Assembly: GCA_029258495.1 (NCBI GenBank)
Contig: JARHYV010000147.1
Span: 1-9,104, forward strand
Direction of reading: 5' to 3'
Length of the DNA stretch: 9,104 nt
From: Faecousia sp.
GTDB lineage: Bacteria; Bacillota; Clostridia; Oscillospirales; Oscillospiraceae
Shown one piece after another: positions 1 to 6,602 of this stretch; position 1 is the stretch's first letter, and every line of letters starts with the position of its first letter. The notes beneath the pieces were generated by a model. That model saw only the letters and a program-made list of their open reading frames with translations, made no database searches and was not told the DNA's origin. Position numbers and translations under genes: made by a program.

Positions 1-107
1 CCATGGTCAATGCGGCAGGCGACTATGTGGCAAGCTTTATCGTGGAGCGTTATGTCACCGGTAAGGACTGGCTGCAAAAGAAACTGCATCAAAATCAAAA
101 TTCCTGA
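1..107 (+). CDS. Dicarboxylate/amino acid:cation symporter (DAACS family), C-terminal end only
   Basis: Only the last 34 codons are present, read in the frame starting at base 3 and ending with TGA at 105-107. The fragment begins MVNAAGDYVASFIVER. This matches the last core segment (TM8) of the glutamate/dicarboxylate transporter family (GltPh, DctA, GltP), where the pattern MVNxxGDxxxxxIV is highly conserved. In GltPh the Asn and Asp of this NxxxD pattern (N401, D405) help bind Na+ and substrate, and both are kept here (codons at 9-11 and 21-23). A short polar tail rich in Lys, Gln and Asn follows, as expected for the cytoplasmic C-terminus. The family imports C4-dicarboxylates or acidic/neutral amino acids with Na+ or H+. 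The substrate cannot be told from this fragment. A strong terminator follows immediately. Confidence 0.8.
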   Translation, partial: MVNAAGDYVASFIVERYVTGKDWLQKKLHQNQNS

Positions 108-112
108 ATAAC

Positions 113-140
113 AAAACCGCCTGATCCGTCAGGCGGTTTT
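113..140 (+). terminator. Intrinsic terminator after the symporter gene
   Basis: A perfect 12-bp inverted repeat (113-124 with 129-140) has a 4-nt TCCG loop. The GC-rich core CCGCCTGA/TCAGGCGG is flanked by AAAA and TTTT, so the T-tract is part of the stem. It starts 6 bases after the stop codon. Its symmetry means it could also work on the minus strand. Confidence 0.9.
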
Positions 141-188
141 ATGCATTTCCGGCAGCTTTGTCAAATTGCAGCGGAAGGGACGGCAATA

Positions 189-217
189 TTGTATTTTGAG
201 CAAGGGTGTGCTAACAT
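189..217 (+). promoter_or_regulatory. Probable sigma-A promoter for the phosphoglycerate mutase gene
   Basis: TTGTAT (189-194) is separated by 17 bases from TAACAT (212-217). The -10 box is preceded by TG one base away (TGC-TAACAT), an extended -10. It lies between the preceding terminator and the GTG start at 271, giving a leader of roughly 45-50 bases. That leader holds a hairpin (230-235 ATCCGG with 251-256 CCGGAT, extendable inward by G-U pairs) ending just before the Shine-Dalgarno site at 259-264. Confidence 0.5.
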
Positions 218-270
218 GACACTACGATGATCCGGGGGAGGCAGATCCTTCCGGATGTGGAGGGATTGCT

Positions 271-1470
271 GTGAAGTATATTGTGATTCTGGGAGACGGA
301 ATGTCCGGACTGCCTCTGGAGGAGCTGGACGGAAAGACCACTCTGGAGGCGGCACACACGCCTGTCATGGACGAATTGGCAGGCAAGGGTGAGATGGGGA
401 TGGTGCAGAATACACCCCCCGGAATGATCCCCGGGTCTGATATCGCCAACCTGTCGGTGATGGGCTACGATCCGAAAAACTGCTATACGGGGCGCTCCTC
501 CATCGAGGCATTGAGCATCGGCGCACTCATGCGGGAGGATGATGTGGCTCTGCGCTGCAATCTGGTGACCCTCACCCGGGATGAGCCTTATGCGGAAAAA
601 ACCATTGCAGATTACAGTGCCGGCGGCATCTCCACAGAGGAGGCAGGCATTCTGATGCAGGCGGTGCAGCAGGCACTTGACTCTGAGGAATTCCGGTTCT
701 ATACAGGCACCGGCTATCGGCATATCTGCATATGGCGCCATGGACGGCTCCTGCCCCTGCAGCCACCCCATGACCATGTGGGGCAGAGGATCGGGGATCT
801 GCTCCCAAAGGATGCAGCGCTTTTGCAGCTGATGCGCAGAAGTTACGAGATTTTGGATGGGCATCCGCTGAACCTTCGGCGCGAACTGGAAGGAAAGCCC
901 AGAGCGAACGCCCTTTGGTTCTGGGGCGCAGGCACAAAGCCGCATTTTGAAAGCTTTTATGCAAAGACCGGAAAACACGGCGCCATGGTTTCGGCAGTGG
1001 ATCTGCTCAAGGGTCTTGGGATCGGCACGGGAATGAAGGTGATCCCGGTTCCCGGTGCGGACGGGACACTGGAAACCAACTATGAGGGCAAGGCACAGGC
1101 GGCGGTGGATGCATTGCTGAAGGACGGGATGGATCTTGTGTATGTCCATCTGGAGGCGCCGGATGAAATGAGCCATCAGGGAAAAATGAGGGAGAAGATC
1201 CAAGCCATCGAAAATCTGGATCGGCGGATCGTGGCGCCCATCAAGAAGGCGATGGAGGCATCGGCAGAGGCATTTCGGATGCTGATCCTGCCGGATCACC
1301 CCAATCCCATCTGCTGCCGCAGGCATACGGCAGATCCGGTTCCCTATATCCTCTATGACTCCACCATGGAAAGAAGAGGGCTTGCCCGCTATTCGGAAAA
1401 GGAGGCATCCGAAACCGGCAATTTCGAGCCGGAGGGATATCGGATGATGGCGCGTCTTCTGGAGCGGTAG
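271..1470 (+). CDS. apgM: Cofactor-independent phosphoglycerate mutase, archaeal type (ApgM family)
   Basis: Predicted to interconvert 2- and 3-phosphoglycerate in glycolysis/gluconeogenesis without 2,3-bisphosphoglycerate, using two divalent metals in an alkaline-phosphatase fold. At 399 aa it has the usual family length. The GTG start is favoured because GGAGGG sits 6 bases upstream and the protein begins MKYIVILGDGMSG, the family N-terminus with metal ligand D9. PGSDIAN (54-60) carries the likely phospho-acceptor S56. GYRH (148-151), PPHD (165-168), AVDLLKG (242-248), APDEMSH (296-302) and PDHPNP (341-346) with RHTADPVP (351-358) supply the other conserved metal and substrate residues, including D298, H302, D342, H343 and H352. 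Relatives of this family are sometimes annotated as a proposed homoserine kinase, and no threonine genes here support that role. The gene stands alone between its own promoter and a terminator. The family assignment is firm; the exact substrate is inferred. Confidence 0.9.
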   Translation: MKYIVILGDGMSGLPLEELDGKTTLEAAHTPVMDELAGKGEMGMVQNTPPGMIPGSDIANLSVMGYDPKNCYTGRSSIEALSIGALMREDDVALRCNLVTLTRDEPYAEKTIADYSAGGISTEEAGILMQAVQQALDSEEFRFYTGTGYRHICIWRHGRLLPLQPPHDHVGQRIGDLLPKDAALLQLMRRSYEILDGHPLNLRRELEGKPRANALWFWGAGTKPHFESFYAKTGKHGAMVSAVDLLKGLGIGTGMKVIPVPGADGTLETNYEGKAQAAVDALLKDGMDLVYVHLEAPDEMSHQGKMREKIQAIENLDRRIVAPIKKAMEASAEAFRMLILPDHPNPICCRRHTADPVPYILYDSTMERRGLARYSEKEASETGNFEPEGYRMMARLLER

Positions 1471-1490
1471 GGACACCCGAAAAGGAGAAA

Positions 1491-1541
1491 CCCCAGAGTC
1501 GGGCTGCTGACGGATCAGCGGCGGACTCTGGGGATTTTTTT
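1491..1541 (+). terminator. Intrinsic terminator between convergent apgM and proBA
   Basis: CCCCAGAGTC (1491-1500) pairs with GACTCTGGGG (1524-1533). A second inner stem (about 1503-1510 with 1515-1522, one G-U pair) tops it, and seven T follow (1535-1541). It lies 20 bases after the apgM stop and 10 bases before the proA stop on the other strand. The minus-strand side has a weaker pyrimidine run (TTTCTCCTTTT), so it may also end proBA transcripts. Confidence 0.9.
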
Positions 1542-1550
1542 GACCGAAAC

Positions 1551-2789
1551 TTATCGGATGTGACCGTTTCCGGTGATGATGTATTTGTAGGCGGTGAGCT
1601 CCTTCAGTCCCATGGGCCCTCGCGCGTGGAGCTTTTGGGTAGAGATGCCCATCTCGCAGCCCAGACCGAATTCGCCGCCGTCGGTAAAGCGTGTGGATGC
1701 GTTCACATATACGGCAGCGGAGTCCACCTGCGTGGTGAAAATTCGCTTTGCACCTTCGTCGCGTGTGATGATGGCTTCGGAATGTCCCGTGGAGTGGGCG
1801 GCAATATGCGCAACAGCCTCGTGCACATCCGAAACGCATTTGACGGCGAGGATATAATCCAGAAATTCTGTATCGAAGTCGGCAGCGTCCGCGGCAGTGC
1901 CGGGGATGATGCTGTGAGCCGTTTCGTCAAGCCGCAGCTGCACGGGATTTTCTCTTTTGGCGACCAGACGCTCATAGAGCATCGGGAGAAATTCGGGTGC
2001 GATCGCCTTGTCTACCAGCAGCACTTCCTCTGCATTGCAGACACTGGGACGACTGGTTTTGGCATTCTCCACGATGGAAAGTGCCATGGATAGATCCGCG
2101 GATCGTTCCACATACACATGGCAGATGCCGGTGCCGGTAGCGATGCAGGGAACGGTTGCGGTCTTGACGCAGGCATTGATGAGTCCGGCGCCGCCTCGGG
2201 GGATCAGCAGATCGATATAGCCGTTTGCAGTCATCAGGGCGGTGGCACTTGCCCGAGAGGTATCCTGCACCAGATTGACGGCATGCTCCGTAATGCCCAC
2301 GGAGGCAAGCCCTTCCCGAAGGGCATCCACGATGGCATTTGCAGAGCGGAAAGCCTCCTTGCCACCGCGCAGAACGCACACATTGCCGCTTTTCAGCGCA
2401 AGGGCGGCTGCGTCACTGGTCACATTGGGACGGCTCTCGTAGATGATGGCGATGACACCCATGGGAACGGACACCTTCTGGATCAGAAGTCCGTCTGCAC
2501 GGGTCACGGTGTCCAGAATATGTCCCACAGGATCTGGCAGGGCTGCCACCTCCCGGATCCCCTGCGCCATGGCACAGATCCGCTGAGCGGTGAGGGCAAG
2601 GCGATCCAGCATCACGGGAGAAACGCTGCCTCTGGCATCTTCCAGATCCAGTGCGTTTGCCTGAAGGATGCGGTCTGTCCTGAGCAGCAGGGCATCAGCC
2701 ATTGCGTGGAGCGCAGCGTTTTTTTGTTCCGAGGTCAAACAGGAAATCTGTGATTTTGCTGCCTTGGCAGCGTTCAGCATATCGAGCAT
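1551..2789 (-). CDS. proA: Gamma-glutamyl phosphate reductase (proline biosynthesis)
   Basis: Reduces gamma-glutamyl phosphate with NADPH to glutamate-5-semialdehyde, the second step from glutamate to proline. The protein has 412 aa, close to the usual 415-420, with the aldehyde-dehydrogenase fold of ProA. Landmarks are the nucleotide-binding stretch VPMGVIAIIYESRPNVT (108-124), LRGGKEA (140-146), LIPRGGAGLI (195-204), and ENAKTSRPSVCNAEEVLLVD (241-260) with catalytic C251. The C-terminal YVNASTRFTDGGEFGLGCEMGIST (361-384) and ARGPMGL (389-395) are also typical. The ATG at 2787-2789 is chosen because AGGAGGG lies 6 bases upstream. The frame is open 20 codons further, but that extension reads through proB and has no family similarity. 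It overlaps the end of proB by 16 bases, so translation is probably coupled. Confidence 0.97.
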   Translation of the reverse strand: MLDMLNAAKAAKSQISCLTSEQKNAALHAMADALLLRTDRILQANALDLEDARGSVSPVMLDRLALTAQRICAMAQGIREVAALPDPVGHILDTVTRADGLLIQKVSVPMGVIAIIYESRPNVTSDAAALALKSGNVCVLRGGKEAFRSANAIVDALREGLASVGITEHAVNLVQDTSRASATALMTANGYIDLLIPRGGAGLINACVKTATVPCIATGTGICHVYVERSADLSMALSIVENAKTSRPSVCNAEEVLLVDKAIAPEFLPMLYERLVAKRENPVQLRLDETAHSIIPGTAADAADFDTEFLDYILAVKCVSDVHEAVAHIAAHSTGHSEAIITRDEGAKRIFTTQVDSAAVYVNASTRFTDGGEFGLGCEMGISTQKLHARGPMGLKELTAYKYIITGNGHIR

Positions 2790-3556
2790 GTAGATCCCTC
2801 CTGAAATATGGTTCCCACCTGTTTTCCGTCCAGAATGTCGTAAAGGCACTCGGGGTGGCTGCCGTTGGCGATCACCATGGTGCAGCCGCAGTCCATGCAG
2901 ATCCGGGCGGCATGGAGCTTTGTAACCATTCCGCCGGTACCCTGCCCGGATTGGCTCACCCCGGCAAGGGCATAGATCTGCTCATTCAGCTGAGAAACAT
3001 GGTGGATGAGGGTTGCATTCGGATCGTTGTGGGGATCGGCAGAGTAAAGTCCGTCGATATCCGAAAGCAGCACCAAAAGGTCTGCCTGAACGCTCTGGGC
3101 GACGATGGCAGCCAGTGTATCGTTATCGCCGATGACGATCTCGTTTGTGGCGACAGTATCGTTTTCATTGAGGATGGGCAGTGCATCCAGTTCCAGCAGT
3201 CGGTTCAGGGTGTTGCAGAAGTTTTCGTGACGGGTTTCGTTTTCGATATCATCTCCGGTGATCAGCAGCTGAGCGACGGTGTGATTGTACCGCTCAAACA
3301 GCATGTCGTATGTATACATCAGCTCACACTGCCCGACGGCGGCAGCAGCCTGCTTGGAGGGGATATCGGTGGGACGATGATGCAGCCCCAGCTTGCCGAC
3401 CCCCATACCGATGGCGCCTGAGGACACCACAATGACCTGATTTCCGGCGTTTTTGATGTCGCTGATGATTTTGCACAGCTCCTCTACACGGCGGATATTC
3501 AGATGACCGGTGGGATGAGCCAGTGTGCTGGTTCCGATTTTTACTACAATTCGCAT
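2774..3556 (-). CDS. proB: Glutamate 5-kinase, short form without PUA domain
   Basis: Phosphorylates the gamma-carboxyl of glutamate with ATP, the first committed and usually proline-inhibited step of proline synthesis. It is an amino acid kinase domain of 260 aa. Motifs are VVKIGTSTL (4-12) for phosphate binding, VVSSGAIGMG (43-52), LPILNENDTV (126-135), IGDNDTLAAIVA (142-153), LLSDIDGLYSADP (163-175) and GTGGMVTKLHAA (206-217). The chain ends soon after the VGTIF stretch (247-251), where E. coli ProB (367 aa) continues into a PUA domain. Kinases without PUA are known and can still be active and proline-inhibited. The start at 3554-3556 has AAAGGAAGAG just upstream. First gene of a two-gene operon with proA. 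Confidence 0.96.
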   Translation of the reverse strand: MRIVVKIGTSTLAHPTGHLNIRRVEELCKIISDIKNAGNQVIVVSSGAIGMGVGKLGLHHRPTDIPSKQAAAAVGQCELMYTYDMLFERYNHTVAQLLITGDDIENETRHENFCNTLNRLLELDALPILNENDTVATNEIVIGDNDTLAAIVAQSVQADLLVLLSDIDGLYSADPHNDPNATLIHHVSQLNEQIYALAGVSQSGQGTGGMVTKLHAARICMDCGCTMVIANGSHPECLYDILDGKQVGTIFQEGSTCSIC

Positions 3557-3588
3557 TTTTCTCTTCCTTTTCTCAAAACATATCCTCC

Positions 3589-3594
3589 ATTATA
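3589..3594 (-). promoter_or_regulatory. Probable -10 box of the proBA promoter
   Basis: A perfect minus-strand TATAAT lies about 33 bases upstream of the proB start. With a 17-base spacer the -35 position reads TTTCAT, a poor match, so the promoter may be weak or activator-assisted. The leader would be under 30 bases, which leaves no room for a T-box or other riboswitch. Confidence 0.45.
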
Positions 3595-3648
3595 CCCCAT
3601 TTTATAGAAAAATGAAAGGGCAAAAGCCGATTATTTACGGCAAATGTC

Positions 3649-3678
3649 AAAAACGGCTCCGAACCGAAGTCCGGAGCC
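3649..3678 (-). terminator. Intrinsic terminator after coaX
   Basis: On the minus strand GGCTCCG (3678-3672) pairs with CGGAGCC (3661-3655) around a 10-base loop, followed by G and five T (3653-3649). It begins 5 bases after the coaX stop and separates the panT-coaX unit from proBA. Confidence 0.88.
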
Positions 3679-3683
3679 GAGGG

Positions 3684-4454
3684 TCATGCATCTATATTCT
3701 TGTTGTAGATCAGCATCAGTCCTTTGAGCAGAAGCTCGTCATCCAGGATCAGCTTTGTTTTGCACAGTGGTGCGATCAGCGGAGCAAGACCGCCGGTGGC
3801 GACTACGGTGGGAATTTCTCCCATATCCTCCTGAATTCGGGTGACGATCCCATCGATCATGGCAGCATTGCCGTGCATGATACCGCTTTTGATGCAGTCG
3901 ATGGTATTGGTGCCGATGACGCGCTTTGGCAGGTCAAAGGAGATCCGGGGCAGCTGAGAGGTGCGGCTGATAAGTGCCTCGGTGGAAACGGACATGCCGG
4001 TGGTGATCAGTCCACCCAGATAATTGTGATTGCTGTCGATCACGGAGAAGGTGGTGGCGGTTCCCATGTCGATGATGATCAGCGGGCAGGGATATTCGTG
4101 GATACCGGCGACTGCATCGACCACAAGATCGCTGCCGAGCTGTGCAGGATTGTCGATCCGGATGCTGAGTCCCGTCTTGATGCCGGGGCCTACCACCAGA
4201 GGCTTGACACCGCAGTATTTCTCGATGGCACGCTTGAAGGTATTGGTGACCGTGGGCACAACGGAAGACATGATGGCACCCTCGATATGATCGGGAGTCA
4301 GTCCGTTCATATCCAGTGCGGTCTTGATGGTGACGGCATATTCAAGGTCGGTAGCGGTGAGCTGGGTGGATACTCGCTCCCGAAAGAGGATCTTGTTGTT
4401 GTCAAAGCAGCCCATGACGATGTTGGTATTGCCGATATCGATTGCAAGGATCAT
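3684..4454 (-). CDS. coaX: Type III pantothenate kinase
   Basis: Phosphorylates pantothenate to 4'-phosphopantothenate, the first step of coenzyme A synthesis. The CoaX type is not feedback-inhibited by CoA, unlike type I CoaA, and usually needs a monovalent cation such as K+. Its 256 aa is normal for the family. It has the ASKHA-fold motifs: phosphate-binding DIGNTN (6-11), the PxxLGSDxxxDAVAG segment (103-117) with likely catalytic base D109 (usual form GADR, here GSDL), and IIDMGTATTFSVID (127-140). GGLITTG (147-153) and ATGGLAPLI (219-227) are further conserved stretches. The start at 4452-4454 has GGAGG 8 bases upstream. It is the second gene after panT with a 21-base gap. That SD (4463-4467) can pair with the CCTC just before the ATG, forming GAGG-AAA-CCTC. 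Confidence 0.95.
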   Translation of the reverse strand: MILAIDIGNTNIVMGCFDNNKILFRERVSTQLTATDLEYAVTIKTALDMNGLTPDHIEGAIMSSVVPTVTNTFKRAIEKYCGVKPLVVGPGIKTGLSIRIDNPAQLGSDLVVDAVAGIHEYPCPLIIIDMGTATTFSVIDSNHNYLGGLITTGMSVSTEALISRTSQLPRISFDLPKRVIGTNTIDCIKSGIMHGNAAMIDGIVTRIQEDMGEIPTVVATGGLAPLIAPLCKTKLILDDELLLKGLMLIYNKNIDA

Positions 4455-4475
4455 AGAGGTTTCCTCCGTGTATTT

Positions 4476-5117
4476 TTATTGGAAAATTCTGGTTTTGAAC
4501 ATGGCTGTGGCGACGGCGGACGCAATGATGGCGGCGACGATCGCCTCTAGGGTGCCATTGATGCAGATGACGGACATAATTACACCGAATACGGCCTCGA
4601 ATGCGATGCTCTTGGCGGCTGCATAGGCCTGACCGAAGAACAGATAGATCATGGTCATCACCAGAAAGGTATTGGTCAGAGAGCCTGCTACGCCGGAGGC
4701 GAGCAGAGCATATTTGCGGCTTTTTTCCGGCTGCTTGGCAAGCCGCTGCAGCCCCCGAAACACATAGTGGGGGACAATGCCGCAGGCAATGCGGGGAAGA
4801 AAACACACCAGCAGAGCAAGGGGGCTGCCGCCCAAACCGTCACCGATCTGGACAAAGGGGGAAAAGCAGAAACTGGTAAGTCCCGGCTCGGTGGTGTTGT
4901 TGATCAGACTGGTCATGCCAAAGACAAATCCCAAAAATCCACCGCATTTCGGCCCCAGCAGAATGGAACCCACGATCACGGGGATGTGGACGGTGGTTGC
5001 CTGAATGGCAAGCACGGGGATCTTGATGTAGCCCACATAGGGTACAAAGGCAAGCATGACGATCAGCGCAGTCAGAAGAGCCAACTGCACCATGGTTTTT
5101 GTTTTCTTGTGATTCAT
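4476..5117 (-). CDS. panT: ECF transporter S component, probably pantothenate-specific
   Basis: A 213-aa integral membrane protein with about six hydrophobic segments (roughly 8-30, 31-55, 58-73, 98-118, 137-160 and 172-205). It is the substrate-binding subunit of an energy-coupling-factor vitamin importer. HIPVIVGSILLGPKCGGFLGFVFG (44-67) is the typical signature of this S-component family. Such proteins need the shared EcfA-EcfA'-EcfT module, which is not in this window and is often encoded elsewhere. Specificity is inferred from context: the next gene is coaX, 21 bases away, and the divergent neighbour is coaBC, so the vitamin imported is most likely pantothenate. Other S-component substrates such as pyridoxine or thiamine precursors cannot be excluded by sequence alone. 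The start at 5115-5117 has GGAGG (minus strand, 5130-5126) 8 bases upstream. Confidence 0.85.
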   Translation of the reverse strand: MNHKKTKTMVQLALLTALIVMLAFVPYVGYIKIPVLAIQATTVHIPVIVGSILLGPKCGGFLGFVFGMTSLINNTTEPGLTSFCFSPFVQIGDGLGGSPLALLVCFLPRIACGIVPHYVFRGLQRLAKQPEKSRKYALLASGVAGSLTNTFLVMTMIYLFFGQAYAAAKSIAFEAVFGVIMSVICINGTLEAIVAAIIASAVATAMFKTRIFQ

Positions 5118-5250
5118 GTCAGAATCCTCCTAATGTTATTATTCCTCATACGAGGGTACAATACATCCGGCTCACACGACCACCTGTCGGCGCTGTCAGA
5201 TTTCCGGAAGGGAATACCTGCAGATGCACCCGGCACTTTCGTGCAAACAC
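5118..5250 (-). promoter_or_regulatory. Leader region of panT-coaX
   Basis: If transcription starts just downstream of the minus-strand promoter at 5257-5265, panT has a leader of about 130 bases. It contains a 4-bp hairpin GCAC-GAAA-GTGC (5244-5233) with a GNRA-type loop. It also has a TTCCGGAA palindrome (5202-5209) and CCTC-GTAT-GAGG (5156-5145) ahead of the Shine-Dalgarno site. I do not recognise a known riboswitch consensus, and no T-tract is present. Confidence 0.35.
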
Positions 5251-5256
5251 CGGGGT

Positions 5257-5265
5257 ATTATAGCA
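5257..5265 (-). promoter_or_regulatory. Extended -10 promoter for panT-coaX
   Basis: The minus strand reads TGC-TATAAT, a perfect -10 with the extended TGn element. The -35 position at 17-base spacing (TAGCAT) is poor, as is common for extended -10 promoters. Confidence 0.55.
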
Positions 5266-5287
5266 CAAAGAATGCAAAAATGCTATA
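5259..5287. promoter_or_regulatory. Inverted repeat linking both divergent promoters (possible operator)
   Basis: TATAGCA (5259-5265) and TGCTATA (5281-5287) are perfect 7-bp inverted arms separated by 15 bases, with centres 22 bases apart (about two helical turns). The left arm overlaps the extended -10 of the panT promoter. The right arm reaches the -35 area of the coaBC promoter. A dimeric regulator here could control both units, but no regulator is identified. Confidence 0.35.
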
Positions 5288-5305
5288 GCTTTCAGGGGGT
5301 GTGCG

Positions 5306-5314
5306 TGATATAAT
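5306..5314 (+). promoter_or_regulatory. Extended -10 promoter for coaBC
   Basis: TGA-TATAAT is a perfect extended -10, located 30 bases before the coaBC ATG. The -35 position at 17-base spacing (TAGCTT) is a weak match. The leader is about 25 bases and carries the ribosome binding site GAGG (5333-5336). Confidence 0.65.
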
Positions 5315-5344
5315 ATGGAAAAATTGTGAAACGAGGTAAATGTT

Positions 5345-6538
5345 ATGTTAACTGGAAAGACTGTGGTTTTGGCGGTCACCGGGAGCATTGCTGCATACAA
5401 GATCCCCAATCTGGCACGGATGCTGAAAAAACTCCACTGCGATGTTCAGGTGCTCATGACCCGGAACGCAACGCAGTTCATCAATCCCATCACCTTTGAG
5501 TCCCTCACCGGCAACAAGTGTCTGATCGACACCTTCGATCGGAATTTTCAGTACAGCGTGGAGCATGTGGCTCTGGCAAAACGGGCGGATGTGGTGCTGA
5601 TCGCTCCGGCCTCCGGCAATGTGATCGGCAAGATCGCAAACGGCATCGCCGACGATATGCTCACCACCACCATCATGGCATGCCCCTGCAAGAAGATCGT
5701 TTCTCCTGCCATGAACCACAATATGTTCCACAATCCCATCGTGCAGGACAATCTTCAGAAATTGCAGCGGTTCGGCTATGAGATCGTTGCGCCGGATCGG
5801 GGGATGCTTGCAAACGGCGACACCGGTGACGGCAGAATGCCGGAGGAGAAGGTGCTGCTGCAATATATCCTGAAGGAGATCGCCTGCGAAAAGGATCTGG
5901 CAGGAAAGAAGGTCTTGGTGACGGCAGGCGCCACCAGAGAGCCCATCGATGCGGTGCGGTTCATCACCAACCATTCCAGCGGCAAAATGGGCTGCGCCAT
6001 TGCCAAAGCCGCCATGCTCCGCGGGGCAGAGGTGACACTGGTGCACGGGCACATGGATGTGGAGGTGCCGATGTTTGTCAAATCCGTGAGCGTTCAGACG
6101 GCACAGCAGATGTTTGAGGCAGTGACCGAGGCAGCACCGGAGCAGGACATCATCGTCAAAGCCGCAGCAGTAGCAGACTATACCCCCAAGACGGTCGCCG
6201 ACGGAAAAATCAAGAAGTCGGACGCTGATCTGTCGATCCCACTGGCGAGAACCAGAGATATTCTGTCCCATTTGGGAGAGAATAAGCAGCCCGGACAGAT
6301 CCTGTGCGGCTTTTCCATGGAAACAGACAATGTTCTTGAAAATTCCCGGAAGAAATTGCAGAGCAAGCACTGCGATATGATCTGCGCCAATTCCCTGAGA
6401 AGTGCAGGTGCAGGGTTCGGTGTGGACACCAACATCCTGACCCTGATCACCGAAGAGGGCACGCAGGAGCTGGAGCTGATGAGCAAGGAGCAGGCGGCTC
6501 ACGAGATCCTGACAAAGCTGACACAGCTCCCCAGATGA
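5345..6538 (+). CDS. coaBC: Bifunctional phosphopantothenoylcysteine decarboxylase / phosphopantothenate-cysteine ligase
   Basis: Also called dfp. It joins 4'-phosphopantothenate to cysteine with a nucleotide triphosphate (CoaB), then decarboxylates the product to 4'-phosphopantetheine (CoaC, FMN). At 397 aa it is the normal length. CoaC domain, about 1-180: GSIAAYK (13-19), VEHVALA (72-78) with active-site H74, and PAMNHNM (121-127). CoaB domain, about 186-397: VTAGATREPIDAVRFITNHSSGKMG (192-216), KAAAVADYTP (272-281), GKIKK (287-291) and GFSMET (322-327). The substrate-clamp motif, usually LACGxxGxGRM, reads LANGDTGDGRM (155-165). Thus N157 (codon 5813-5815) replaces the Cys that in E. coli Dfp (C158) and plant HAL3a is needed for the reductive half of the decarboxylation. 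Either this lineage uses a variant clamp or the decarboxylase mechanism differs. The ATG has GAGG 8 bases upstream. Confidence 0.95.
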   Translation: MLTGKTVVLAVTGSIAAYKIPNLARMLKKLHCDVQVLMTRNATQFINPITFESLTGNKCLIDTFDRNFQYSVEHVALAKRADVVLIAPASGNVIGKIANGIADDMLTTTIMACPCKKIVSPAMNHNMFHNPIVQDNLQKLQRFGYEIVAPDRGMLANGDTGDGRMPEEKVLLQYILKEIACEKDLAGKKVLVTAGATREPIDAVRFITNHSSGKMGCAIAKAAMLRGAEVTLVHGHMDVEVPMFVKSVSVQTAQQMFEAVTEAAPEQDIIVKAAAVADYTPKTVADGKIKKSDADLSIPLARTRDILSHLGENKQPGQILCGFSMETDNVLENSRKKLQSKHCDMICANSLRSAGAGFGVDTNILTLITEEGTQELELMSKEQAAHEILTKLTQLPR

Positions 6539-6544
6539 CACAGC

Positions 6545-6579
6545 TGCCCCCGGCTTTCCATGAAAGTCGGGGGCATTTT
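6545..6579 (+). terminator. Intrinsic terminator after coaBC
   Basis: A 14-bp stem (6545-6558 with 6562-6575, one G-U pair) has a 3-base loop and a GCCCCCG/CGGGGGC core, followed by TTTT (6576-6579). It starts 7 bases after the coaBC stop. Confidence 0.85.
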
Positions 6580-6602
6580 CGCTGAAAGCAGGAGGTAATG
6601 AG

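Noticed and set aside
211..1839. A 542-codon open frame on the minus strand opposite apgM and the end of proA
   Set aside because: It is antisense to a well-conserved gene, has Arg/His/Cys-rich non-protein-like composition, crosses the terminator hairpin, and has no promoter or RBS support.
2790..2849. Twenty-residue N-terminal extension of ProA
   Set aside because: The extension lies inside proB in another frame, has no family similarity, and the ATG at 2787-2789 has AGGAGGG upstream.
3557..3648. T-box or other proline-responsive leader upstream of proBA
   Set aside because: The gap is short, the likely transcript leader is under 30 bases, and there is no T-box sequence or antiterminator.
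3645..3650. Perfect TTGACA on the minus strand after the coaX terminator as a -35 for proBA
   Set aside because: No -10 lies at 16-18 bases. The TATAAT at 3589-3594 is about 50 bases away. It is probably chance next to the T-tract.
3525..4550. A 341-codon plus-strand frame across coaX
   Set aside because: Asp/Gly/His-rich shadow of coaX that runs through the coaX terminator and the proBA promoter.
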